DNA of 6,207 nt from Dermatophilus congolensis. GTDB taxonomy: Bacteria > Actinomycetota > Actinomycetes > Actinomycetales > Dermatophilaceae. The notes below the pieces were generated by a model, which searched no databases, was not told where the DNA came from, and saw nothing but the letters and a program-made list of their open reading frames with translations. The first letter of the stretch is position 1. Every line of letters starts with the position of its first letter. Made by a program: the position numbers and the translations under genes. Positions 1-5,822 of this stretch are shown one piece after another. Location of the stretch: assembly GCA_030538115.1 (NCBI GenBank), contig JAUNUP010000050.1, positions 9,167-15,373 of the forward strand, in the 5' to 3' direction.

Positions 1-586
1 CTACGGCCACGGCCACCCCGACAAGGGCGCGGTCACGTGGAGCACAGCGGGCGTGCGGGTGCTCGTCGGCTCCGGCTACTTCGGCTACGACACCACCGAC
101 CGGTTCGTGCGCTGGCAACAGACCCCGGCCTCCGCCAACGTCGCGTTCCCCGTCGGCGCGACGATGAACCGCACGTCGATGAAGATGCTTTCGCAGGCCG
201 TGCGCAGCCGCCACCACGTACTCCGCGTGACCAGCAACGTCTACCCGCGCACGCACACCCGCAGCGTCAACGTCAACGACACCACCCAGAGCATCACCGT
301 GGCCGACCACTTCGCGGGCGTCGGCGCCGCCGACCAGATGTGGCACCTCGACCCCGCGTGGCAGCTCGTCTCGGCGCCCCGCAACACGAAGGTCGCCAGG
401 TTCAGGCACCCCAGCGGCAAGACCCTGGAGATGCGCACCAGCGCGGTGCTCGCCTCCGCCAAGCGGGGCGGGACCAACCCCGTGACGGGGTGGAACTTTC
501 CCACCACCGGCGAGCGCAAGGCCGCCTGGGAGCTGCGCGTGCGCTGGAGCCGGGGCAGCGCCACCACCACGTTCACGGTGCGCTGA
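1..586 (+). CDS. Heparinase II/III-like polysaccharide lyase, C-terminal part (5' end outside window)
   Basis: The reading frame is open from the left edge (first full codon at base 2) to a TGA at 584-586, giving 194 residues of a longer protein. The first residues read YGHGHPDKG, followed by a strand-rich stretch with VRVLVGSGYFGYD and then RWQQTPASANV. This order (HxHxD, a buried glycine-rich strand ending in a Tyr and Asp, then a conserved 'xAxN' segment) is the pattern of the C-terminal beta-sandwich of heparinase II/III family enzymes, which cleave uronic-acid polysaccharides by beta-elimination and usually have an N-terminal alpha/alpha toroid. The toroid would lie upstream of the window, so the substrate cannot be judged. 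Related proteins often occur in capsule or exopolysaccharide loci, but nothing here proves that. An internal ATG at 53 is not a plausible start because homology-like sequence begins before it. The family call is from motif memory and not from a search. Confidence 0.72.
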   Translation, partial: YGHGHPDKGAVTWSTAGVRVLVGSGYFGYDTTDRFVRWQQTPASANVAFPVGATMNRTSMKMLSQAVRSRHHVLRVTSNVYPRTHTRSVNVNDTTQSITVADHFAGVGAADQMWHLDPAWQLVSAPRNTKVARFRHPSGKTLEMRTSAVLASAKRGGTNPVTGWNFPTTGERKAAWELRVRWSRGSATTTFTVR

Positions 587-597
587 GCCGATCGGCT
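586..597. promoter_or_regulatory. 12-bp perfect palindrome at the 3' end of the lyase gene
   Basis: AGCCGATCGGCT starts at the last base of the lyase stop codon and is its own reverse complement. As RNA it could form only a 4-bp stem with a 4-base loop, extended by G-U pairs, so it would be a weak terminator. It could also be a protein site for the gene starting at 668, or chance. It is listed because it is the only symmetric element in the 81-bp gap, which otherwise shows no convincing -35/-10 pair. Confidence 0.2.
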
Positions 598-667
598 TGC
601 GCGAAGCATCGGTAAGAATCCGGTACGGATTTCGGACTCCCTCACCCGTATCTCATGTTGAGCCTGC

Positions 668-1513
668 ATGATTCCCGCCATGAGCAATCAGGGGTACGCG
701 CAGGGTGGCGCAGGCGGAGCGGGCGCAGATCCCGCCTGGCTGGAGACGGATTCGGGAATCCTCATTCCCGACGACGGCGGGGCGTTCTCTCGTCGACTCC
801 TGTTGAGTTCGATCGTCGCCGGAGCGGGGCTGCTCACCGTGGGCGCGCAGAGCAGCGAGGCTGCCAAGCCGGTGGCGCTCGTCTACCGCGGGCCGGCGAG
901 TTCGCCCGGTACCGCTGAGGCCGCCGTTGCTGCCTTGAACTACCGCAAGGTGCTCACTCCCCGGTACGTCGGCCCGGGCGAGCGCACGCACCTCACAGCG
1001 GCAGCGCTGCGCGGCGCGACACTGTATGTACAGCCTGGCGGCGGATCTGTGTACGACGCCTGGCCGCACATGCGCCCCTACCGGCGCACGATCGTCAACT
1101 GGGTACGCGGAGGCGGGCACTACCTGGGCCTGTGTCTCGGCGCCTACCTCGCGGCGAACGACCCGGGGTTCGGTCTCTGGTCGGGCGCGATCGGTGCCTA
1201 CAAGCGCACACGCGGCAGCGACATCCGCTCAGCAGCAGGGCGACTCGCAACGATCCGGTGGCGGGGCAACAACCGAACGATGTACGTGCAAGACCCGCCC
1301 GTGTTCACGCCGCACCGACGCGCCCGCCGCCTGTCGGTGCTGGCCCGCTACCGCAGCGGCCACATGGCGGCGGTGTCGATCCCGGTGGGCCGCGGCCGCA
1401 TCACGCTGATCGGCCCCCATCCCGAGGCCCCGCCCTCCTGGTACCGCGGCGGCCCCCGCCGCTGGCAACCGGGCGCCTGGGTCGACACGGAGAAGACGTC
1501 GATCGCCAACTGA
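668..1513 (+). CDS. Exported (Tat-type signal) BPL_N-domain protein with GATase1-like fold
   Basis: This is a 281-residue protein. Residues 41-46 (SRRLLL) followed by a hydrophobic run to about residue 59 and SEAAKP at 63-68 look like a twin-arginine signal with cleavage near residue 66, so the mature part is probably outside the membrane. The mature part resembles the BPL_N domain, named from the N-terminus of yeast biotin-protein ligase, which has the class-I glutamine amidotransferase fold. Its marks are YVQPGGGS (120-127), the nucleophile elbow GLCLGAY with Cys156 (154-160), and GPHPEAP with His251 and Glu253 (249-255), together an apparent Cys-His-Glu triad. Substrate and reaction are unknown for exported members, so a hydrolase or transferase role is inference. 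ATG 668 and in-frame ATG 680 are both possible starts. Neither has a clear Shine-Dalgarno, and 680 would give MSNQGY at the N-terminus. The unusually long n-region before the RR (about 40 residues, Gly/Ala-rich, then acidic) is notable. The next gene is 120 bp downstream with its own RBS. Confidence 0.8.
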   Translation: MIPAMSNQGYAQGGAGGAGADPAWLETDSGILIPDDGGAFSRRLLLSSIVAGAGLLTVGAQSSEAAKPVALVYRGPASSPGTAEAAVAALNYRKVLTPRYVGPGERTHLTAAALRGATLYVQPGGGSVYDAWPHMRPYRRTIVNWVRGGGHYLGLCLGAYLAANDPGFGLWSGAIGAYKRTRGSDIRSAAGRLATIRWRGNNRTMYVQDPPVFTPHRRARRLSVLARYRSGHMAAVSIPVGRGRITLIGPHPEAPPSWYRGGPRRWQPGAWVDTEKTSIAN

Positions 1514-1572
1514 CGAGGCCGCGACCGGTCTGCGCGGCGCGGCACCGGATTGCACACGGAACGGGACACCCG

Positions 1573-1601
1573 TTGACCCGAGACCGAACGGCTTAGAGAC
1601 T
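1573..1601 (+). promoter_or_regulatory. Possible promoter of the secreted alpha/beta hydrolase gene
   Basis: TTGACC at 1573-1578 matches five of six bases of the -35 consensus. The -10 is poor: GAGACT at 1596-1601 has 17-bp spacing, and TAGAGA at 1594-1599 has 15-bp spacing, each with three consensus matches. Start sites would fall about 25 bases before the ATG at 1634. The strong -35 in an otherwise GC-rich gap is the only basis for this call. Confidence 0.35.
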
Positions 1602-1622
1602 CTGCGGAACTCGCCAACGATC

Positions 1623-1626
1623 GGAG
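1623..1626 (+). promoter_or_regulatory. Ribosome binding site deciding the hydrolase start
   Basis: GGAG lies 7 bases before the ATG at 1634. This fixes the start so that the encoded protein begins directly with a signal peptide. Confidence 0.7.
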
Positions 1627-1633
1627 TGTTCCC

Positions 1634-2758
1634 ATGACATCGACCCCACGTGCCCTTTCCGCGCTCGCAGTCACGCTGATCGCAGGCGTCGGCATGGTGT
1701 CTCCTGCTTCGGCGGCACCGACCCACGACGACTCGGGCAGCCAGGCAAAGCACAGCTCGCCCGGCAAGAACAGCACGCTCAAGCTGCAGAACGAGTTCGA
1801 CCACATCGGTGCCGAGGTCCACTCGCTCACCCGCAAGGGGCGCACTTCGTATTACATCGACGAGGGCGACAAGAAGGGCCGCGCAGTCGTGTTCATCGGC
1901 GGCCAGGGCACGAGCCTCGAGGCGTTCCAGCTCACGGAGTTCGCCCGGTCCACGCGCGAGCAGTTGGGCCTGCGGGTGATCTCGGTGGAGCGCAACGGCT
2001 TCGGCGAGTCCAGCTTCGACTCGAAGCTCGGTTACCGCGACTACGTCAACGAGGTTCTTGGGGTGCTCGACCACCTCGACGTGGACGAGTTCGTCATCAT
2101 GGCGATCTCCGGAGGCGGCGCGTACGCGGCGCACCTCGCCTCGACTGTGCCGGACCGGGTCATCTCGCTACACGCCGGAGCCGCGGTCGCACGAACGCTC
2201 CCGACGCGCACCCCGATCGCCGCGTGCGACCAGACGCCGGCCGAACGAAACGCCGCCACCGTGAAGTGGACTCACAACCCCAAGGACTGGTGGGCCGTCC
2301 CCGGTTCGCCCGTGCTCGTCATCCCCGGCTGGCAGGCCACCGCCTACCTCGACGCGGTGCGCTCGTTCTACCTTGGCGGGCAGCTCGGCAAGCCCGACGC
2401 GCTCAGTCACGAGGGCGCCCTGCCGTGCGGCCCGAACGCCGTGGTCGACGCCTCGACAATCACCGCGCCGACCTACCTCTACTGGGGTGAGAAGGACGAG
2501 GCCGTGCCCGTCTCCGAGATGCGCCAGTGGGAGAAGGCCCTGCCCAACGTCAAGGAGGCGACCGTCTACAAGGGTGAGGGCCACACCGTGCAGTACCGCC
2601 ACTGGGACCAGATCCTCGCCGACATGGCCGGGTACACGAAACACACTGTGTACTGCAAAAACGGCCAGACCCTCCTGGCTCCGGACGCGAAGGCCAAGCG
2701 CGACCTCGCCCGCGGAGCCACACTCGGCCTATGCGCCTGGGAGGCGGCCGGTAAGTAA
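1634..2758 (+). CDS. Secreted alpha/beta-hydrolase family protein
   Basis: This is a 374-residue protein. Residues 1-27 form a Sec-type signal peptide: a hydrophobic run at about 8-22, then SPASA|AP as a probable cleavage site. Residues about 29-50 are a polar Ser/Gly/Lys/His linker. The alpha/beta-hydrolase core follows: FIGGQGTS (87-94) as the oxyanion-hole loop, VERNGFGES (118-126), the nucleophile elbow AISGG with Ser159 (157-161), YWGEKDEAVP with Asp288 (283-292) as the acid, and GEGHTVQ with His317 (314-320). Order and spacing fit a complete catalytic triad. The elbow is A-x-S-x-G rather than G-x-S-x-G. A lid-like insertion rich in Trp (212-233) lies between the Ser and the Asp. Four cysteines (198, 265, 341, 367) remain in the mature protein and could form two disulfides. 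A tail of about 40 residues follows the last core helix and holds two of these cysteines. Substrate is not predictable: an esterase, lipase or peptidase-like activity is possible. The start is supported by GGAG at 1623. A strong hairpin lies directly downstream. Confidence 0.85.
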   Translation: MTSTPRALSALAVTLIAGVGMVSPASAAPTHDDSGSQAKHSSPGKNSTLKLQNEFDHIGAEVHSLTRKGRTSYYIDEGDKKGRAVVFIGGQGTSLEAFQLTEFARSTREQLGLRVISVERNGFGESSFDSKLGYRDYVNEVLGVLDHLDVDEFVIMAISGGGAYAAHLASTVPDRVISLHAGAAVARTLPTRTPIAACDQTPAERNAATVKWTHNPKDWWAVPGSPVLVIPGWQATAYLDAVRSFYLGGQLGKPDALSHEGALPCGPNAVVDASTITAPTYLYWGEKDEAVPVSEMRQWEKALPNVKEATVYKGEGHTVQYRHWDQILADMAGYTKHTVYCKNGQTLLAPDAKAKRDLARGATLGLCAWEAAGK

Positions 2759-2763
2759 CCGGG

Positions 2764-2811
2764 CCTGGGGACGCCGGGGACACTCGGGCTGACGTCCCCA
2801 GGCGTCCCCGG
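2764..2811 (+). terminator. GC-rich bulged hairpin terminator after the hydrolase gene
   Basis: Five bases after the TAA, 2764-2781 can pair with 2794-2811. There are 6 inner pairs (2776-2781 with 2794-2799), then 9 pairs (2767-2775 with 2801-2809), then 2 pairs, with single bulges at A2800 and T2766. The loop is 12 bases (2782-2793). No T-tract follows, as is common in actinobacteria. The arms are themselves repeats (GGGGAC twice, GTCCCC twice), so a competing 9-bp stem, 2764-2772 with 2794-2802, is also possible. Confidence 0.7.
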
Positions 2812-2819
2812 TCGCGACC

Positions 2820-2833
2820 GTGTCGTACGACAC
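2820..2833. promoter_or_regulatory. 14-bp perfect palindrome, candidate operator for the amylosucrase gene
   Basis: GTGTCGTACGACAC is its own reverse complement and is centred 65 bases before the amylosucrase ATG. It is separate from the terminator hairpin, which ends 8 bases earlier. Its length and symmetry suit a dimeric helix-turn-helix repressor of the LacI, GntR or TetR kind, but I cannot assign it to one and no regulator gene is adjacent. A second inverted repeat, GTCACA at 2847-2852 and TGTGAC at 2862-2867, lies between it and the gene. No convincing -35/-10 pair is visible nearby. Confidence 0.4.
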
Positions 2834-2880
2834 CCCCACCTGATCGGTCACAAGGTCGGTGTGTGACTCTTCGAGTTGGC

Positions 2881-2884
2881 AGGA
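2881..2884 (+). promoter_or_regulatory. Ribosome binding site deciding the amylosucrase start
   Basis: AGGA lies 7 bases before ATG 2892. The frame is also open from an in-frame GTG at 2859, but that codon has no Shine-Dalgarno and would add 11 polar residues, so ATG 2892 is preferred. Confidence 0.65.
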
Positions 2885-2891
2885 TTGGCGC

Positions 2892-4826
2892 ATGTACGAC
2901 GAGGTTCCCGCCAACTGCGTCACTGTGGCCGCCGAGGTGCTCTCCGGCGTCTCCGACGAATACCGCACGATGTTCGACCTACGGCTGCAACGGTGGTGGC
3001 CCGACCTCGTCTCCGGGTTGCGCGACCTGTACTCGCCCGAGCAGGTCGCTGAGCTGGGCCCCCGCCTCGTGCGGCTCGCGGCGGAGGCGTTCCGCGACCG
3101 CGACGTCGAACTGCACCGGCTCGACATGCGCCGGCAACTGCAGCCCGACTGGCTGCAACTGCCGAACATGGTCGGCTACTCCGGCTACACCGAGAGGTTC
3201 GCGGGCGACCTGCCCGGCGTCGCGGAGCAGATCCCGTATCTCGAAGAGCTCGGGGTCACGTACCTGCACCTCATGCCGCTGCTCACCCCGCGTGAGGGCG
3301 ACAACGACGGCGGCTACGCGGTGGCCGACTACCGCTCCGTGCGCCCCGATCTGGGCACGATGGACGACTTGCGCCGCCTCACCCGAACGCTGCGGCAGCA
3401 CGGCATCAGCCTGGTGCTCGACTTCGTCGTCAACCACGTCGCCAAGGAGCACGAGTGGGCCCGCCGCGCCCGCGCCGGTGAGGCCACGTACCGCGACTAC
3501 TTCTACGTCTACCCCGACCGCGAGATGCCCGACGCCTACGAGGCGACGCTGCCCGAGATCTTTCCCGACTTCGCGCCCGGCAATTTCACGCACGACCCCG
3601 ACCTCGACGCCTGGGTGTGGACCACGTTCAACGACTTCCAGTGGGACGTGAACTGGAGCAACCCCGACGTGCTCGCCGAGTACGCCGACCTGGTCTTCTA
3701 CCTGGCCAACGCCGGAGTCGAGGTGCTGCGGCTCGACGCGATCGCGTTCATCTGGAAGCGCCTTGGCACCAACTGCCAGGGCCAGCCCGAGGTACATTCG
3801 ATCACGCAGGTGCTGCGTGCCCTGGCTCGCATCGCCTGCCCGGCACTCGCGTTCAAGGCGGAGGCGATCGTCGGCCCCGACGAGCTCGTGCAGTACCTCG
3901 GCGCGGGCCGGTTCACGGGCAAGGTCTCCGACCTCGCCTACCACAACAGCCTCATGGTGCAGATCTGGTCGATGCTGGCCACGAAGAACGTTTCGCTCAC
4001 CGCTCACGCGATGCGAACCCTGCCTCCGGCGCCCTCGACCGCCACGTGGATCACGTACGTGCGCTGCCACGACGACATCGGCTGGGCGGTCTCCGACGCC
4101 GACGCCGCTGCGGTCGGGCTCGACGGGTTCAAGCACCGGTCGTTCCTGTCCGACTGGTTCACGGGCCAGTTCCCCGGCTCCCCGGCGCGGGGCCTCGTAT
4201 TCCAGCACAACCCCGTCACGGGCGACCGGCGCATCTCCGGCACCGCTGCCGCGCTGACTGGCCTGGCCTCGGCCATCGACTCCGGCAGCAACGACGCCGT
4301 CGAGATCGCTCTGCGCGCGACGCGGCTGGCACACACGATCATCTACGGCTGGGGCGGTATCCCGGTGATCTGGTCGGGCGACGAGCTGGCCTGCCTCAAC
4401 GATCCGGACTGGTCCGACGAACCGGGCCACGCCGACGACAACCGGTGGGCGCACCGGGTGCGCGTCACCGACGCCACCCGCGAGTTGCGCCACGACCCCG
4501 ACCGTCCCGCGGCCGAGATGTTCGACTACCTCGCACATCTCGCGCGGGTGCGCCGCAGCCTGCCGCAATTGCACGCGGCCGCCCCGACGTGGATCGGAGA
4601 CATCGACGACCCCGGCGTGCTCGTCACCTCGAAACTGCACCCGACCGGGCCGTTCGTGGGGCTCTACAACATCACCCCCGAGTGGCGGGCCTGGCCTCGC
4701 TACCGCCTGCGCGAGTACGGCCTCACGAGTGCTGTCGATGCCCTCAACGGAGAACGCATCCGCACAGAGGACGGTGTCGTGCGCCTCGCGCCATATCAGG
4801 CCCGGTGGATCGTCAACGGAGAGTGA
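2892..4826 (+). CDS. Amylosucrase-type glycoside hydrolase (GH13)
   Basis: This 644-residue protein is close to the 636 of Neisseria polysaccharea amylosucrase. That enzyme uses sucrose to elongate alpha-1,4-glucan and releases fructose. The order is a helical N-terminal domain (about 1-90), a (beta/alpha)8 barrel from FAGDLPGV and YLHLMPL (124-130) onward, a B-domain insertion (about 180-255), a B' region (about 396-460), and a C-terminal beta domain (about 555-644). GH13 residues are present: DFVVNH (177-182), nucleophile Asp282 in LRLDAIAF, acid/base Glu324 in FKAEAIV, and Asp394 in CHDDIGW. Amylosucrase-specific marks are DGGYAV (Asp139) and DDNRWAHR (Arg518), matching the Asp144-Arg509 salt bridge that shapes the sucrose pocket. 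This makes trehalose synthase or alpha-glucosidase unlikely. A related sucrose hydrolase is the main alternative. There is no signal peptide, so it is probably cytoplasmic. The gene stands alone between hairpins, with a palindrome upstream and no sucrose transporter or fructokinase in view. Confidence 0.92.
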   Translation: MYDEVPANCVTVAAEVLSGVSDEYRTMFDLRLQRWWPDLVSGLRDLYSPEQVAELGPRLVRLAAEAFRDRDVELHRLDMRRQLQPDWLQLPNMVGYSGYTERFAGDLPGVAEQIPYLEELGVTYLHLMPLLTPREGDNDGGYAVADYRSVRPDLGTMDDLRRLTRTLRQHGISLVLDFVVNHVAKEHEWARRARAGEATYRDYFYVYPDREMPDAYEATLPEIFPDFAPGNFTHDPDLDAWVWTTFNDFQWDVNWSNPDVLAEYADLVFYLANAGVEVLRLDAIAFIWKRLGTNCQGQPEVHSITQVLRALARIACPALAFKAEAIVGPDELVQYLGAGRFTGKVSDLAYHNSLMVQIWSMLATKNVSLTAHAMRTLPPAPSTATWITYVRCHDDIGWAVSDADAAAVGLDGFKHRSFLSDWFTGQFPGSPARGLVFQHNPVTGDRRISGTAAALTGLASAIDSGSNDAVEIALRATRLAHTIIYGWGGIPVIWSGDELACLNDPDWSDEPGHADDNRWAHRVRVTDATRELRHDPDRPAAEMFDYLAHLARVRRSLPQLHAAAPTWIGDIDDPGVLVTSKLHPTGPFVGLYNITPEWRAWPRYRLREYGLTSAVDALNGERIRTEDGVVRLAPYQARWIVNGE

Positions 4827-4875
4827 CTGATCTCCGATTCCGTTGCGGCGCAGCGTCTCTGCGTTTGGCGCCCGA

Positions 4876-4900
4876 CGCTGACCGCCGATCGCGGTCAGCG
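4876..4900. terminator. Bidirectional hairpin between converging amylosucrase and phosphatase genes
   Basis: The 10-base arm CGCTGACCGC (4876-4885) pairs perfectly with 4891-4900 around a 5-base loop, CGATC. It lies 49 bases after the amylosucrase stop and its right arm contains the stop codon of the minus-strand phosphatase gene (4895-4897). It is therefore placed to end both transcripts. No T-tract is seen on either side. Confidence 0.7.
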
Positions 4901-5419
4901 CCGGCGGCGTAGTTCCTCGCGCACGAACTCGACCACGCCCGGCACGGCACCCTCGATCTGTGAATACGTGACATCGAAATCCGACTCGTCGCCGTACCAC
5001 GGATCGGCCATGCGCAGGTCTCCGCGCTCCATCGCCTCCGGGTCGAACGTGCGCAGAAGACGCACCTTCTCGTCGAAGCCGCCCGAAGGGTCGGCGCGGG
5101 AGGCGAGCCTGCGCAACGTGTCGTCGTGCACCGTGTCGTTGGCGATCACGAGATCGACGTCGTCGAACCAGCGGGAGTCGAATCGCCGGGCCCTGTGCGA
5201 CGACCAGCCCAGATCGGGCACACCGTTACGCGCAAGCGCGGCTGCGGCTCGGCGATCCATGCGGTTACCCGACTCCTCGGCAGACGTACCCGCCGAGCTC
5301 ACCTCGACCGCATCGCCAAGCCCGGCCTCCTCGAACGCGGCCCGCAAGACAAATTCGGTCATCGGAGAACGGCAGATGTTGCCGAGGCAGACGGTCACGA
5401 TTCGGTAAGGGCGGCTCAT
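4895..5419 (-). CDS. ptpA: Low-molecular-weight protein tyrosine phosphatase (PtpA-like)
   Basis: This is a 174-residue protein starting at the ATG whose complement is 5417-5419. The P-loop lies right at the N-terminus: CLGNICRS, with nucleophile Cys11, Arg17 and Ser18, fitting C-x5-R-S. SSAGTS (41-46), the helix after GNRMDRR (51-57) and the general-acid segment ADPWYGDESDFD with Asp139 follow in family order. Members remove phosphate from phosphotyrosine. Bacterial ones act on tyrosine kinases of polysaccharide export or, for mycobacterial PtpA, on host and signalling proteins. It is slightly longer than the usual 155-165 residues, with a charged Arg-rich C-terminus. The frame is open upstream to 5500, but the added 27 residues do not belong to the fold. 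There is no good Shine-Dalgarno before the chosen ATG. CATACT (complement of 5428-5433) ends 8 bases before it, so a leaderless transcript is possible. It is divergent from the small gene at 5515. The family is firm and the symbol is by resemblance only. Confidence 0.9.
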   Translation of the reverse strand: MSRPYRIVTVCLGNICRSPMTEFVLRAAFEEAGLGDAVEVSSAGTSAEESGNRMDRRAAAALARNGVPDLGWSSHRARRFDSRWFDDVDLVIANDTVHDDTLRRLASRADPSGGFDEKVRLLRTFDPEAMERGDLRMADPWYGDESDFDVTYSQIEGAVPGVVEFVREELRRRR

Positions 5420-5501
5420 GGCAACCGAGTATGCCCGCCTCGTGAGCGCGCCGATGGGCCAAGGCGCGCCGGGCGGGCTACGGTGGGCACACCGCGACAC
5501 T

Positions 5502-5506
5502 GGGAG
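5502..5506 (+). promoter_or_regulatory. Ribosome binding site of the 70-residue gene
   Basis: GGGAG lies 8 bases before ATG 5515. This is the best reason to treat the short frame as a real gene. The 95-bp space to the phosphatase start must also hold both promoters. TACGGT at 5479-5484 could be a -10 for this gene, but no matching -35 is seen. Confidence 0.6.
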
Positions 5507-5514
5507 TACACGGT

Positions 5515-5727
5515 ATGAGCAATGCTTTGGAGTTCATCCGAGGCGTAGATCGCCTCCACGCCTTCTACACCGAGAACGTTCGGATGCTGGCGCACGCGTA
5601 CGACCTCAGCGACGAAGAGGCCGCCCGCATCCTCGACAACTTCGACTATCGCAACGTCTCGCGCAGCATCCTGCGACCGCCCAGGATCTCCCTCATCGAC
5701 GAGATCCCCGGCATCGACGGCAACTGA
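5515..5727 (+). CDS. Small acidic protein of unknown function (70 residues)
   Basis: I do not recognise this protein. It begins MSNALEFIRGVDRLHAFYTE and is likely helical over about residues 4-45, including DLSDEEAARILDNFDYR (30-46). It ends in a short, less regular tail with RPPR at 54-57 and IPGIDG at 64-69. There is no signal peptide, membrane segment or cysteine, so it is probably a soluble cytoplasmic protein. Acidic residues (12) exceed arginines (8), and there is no lysine. A GGGAG site 8 bases before the ATG and a strong hairpin 16 bases after the TGA support it as an expressed single gene. It is divergent from the PtpA-like phosphatase gene, so the two may share regulation, but a functional link is inference. 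Third-position G/C use matches the neighbours. Confidence 0.65.
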   Translation: MSNALEFIRGVDRLHAFYTENVRMLAHAYDLSDEEAARILDNFDYRNVSRSILRPPRISLIDEIPGIDGN

Positions 5728-5743
5728 AACGGCACGGCTGCCG

Positions 5744-5796
5744 CACGTGCAAGAGGGTGTGCTCCCGGAACTCGGGAGCACACCCTCTTGCACGTG
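5744..5796. terminator. Perfect 24-bp-stem hairpin between converging genes
   Basis: Bases 5744-5767 pair with 5773-5796 without a mismatch around the 5-base loop GAACT. A G-U and a C-G pair extend the stem to 26. It begins 16 bases after the stop of the 70-residue gene and ends 26 bases before the minus-strand stop at 5823. It is well placed as a terminator for both directions. There is no T-tract on the plus side, while the minus side runs into a short TTT. The outer end of each arm carries CACGTG. Confidence 0.75.
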
Positions 5797-5822
5797 TGCG
5801 TCAGATCGTGGTTGAGCCTGCG

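Noticed and set aside
1525..1548. Possible terminator after the GATase-like gene (CCGGT and ACCGG arms)
   Set aside because: The stem is only 5 bp with a 14-base loop, which is expected by chance in this composition.
1229..2134. 301-codon minus-strand open frame across the gap between the GATase-like and hydrolase genes
   Set aside because: No recognisable domain and no RBS. It runs antisense to two well-supported plus-strand genes.
2847..2867. CRP-type binding site
   Set aside because: The half-sites are in the order TCACA then TGTGA, opposite to the TGTGA-N6-TCACA consensus.
2859..2891. GTG at 2859 as an earlier start of the amylosucrase gene
   Set aside because: It has no Shine-Dalgarno and falls within the GTCACA/TGTGAC inverted repeat. 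ATG 2892 has AGGA at a good distance and the protein length then fits the family.
2979..5000. 673-codon open frame on the minus strand opposite the amylosucrase gene
   Set aside because: It mirrors the coding strand with composition typical of antisense frames in GC-rich DNA (Val, Arg, Gly, Asp, His rich, no motifs), while the plus strand encodes a clear enzyme. It also overlaps the start of the phosphatase gene's 3' end.
5420..5500. ATG at 5500 (minus) as the start of the phosphatase
   Set aside because: The extra 27 residues precede the first strand of the LMW-PTP fold, which normally begins the protein just as it does from 5419. They also overlap the space needed for divergent promoters.
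5515..5727. Resemblance of the 70-residue protein to Nif11-type leader peptides or LigA-like short helical proteins
   Set aside because: The likeness rests only on a generic helix with DLSDEEAARIL. There is no double-glycine cleavage motif, no core peptide and no modification enzyme or dioxygenase gene nearby.
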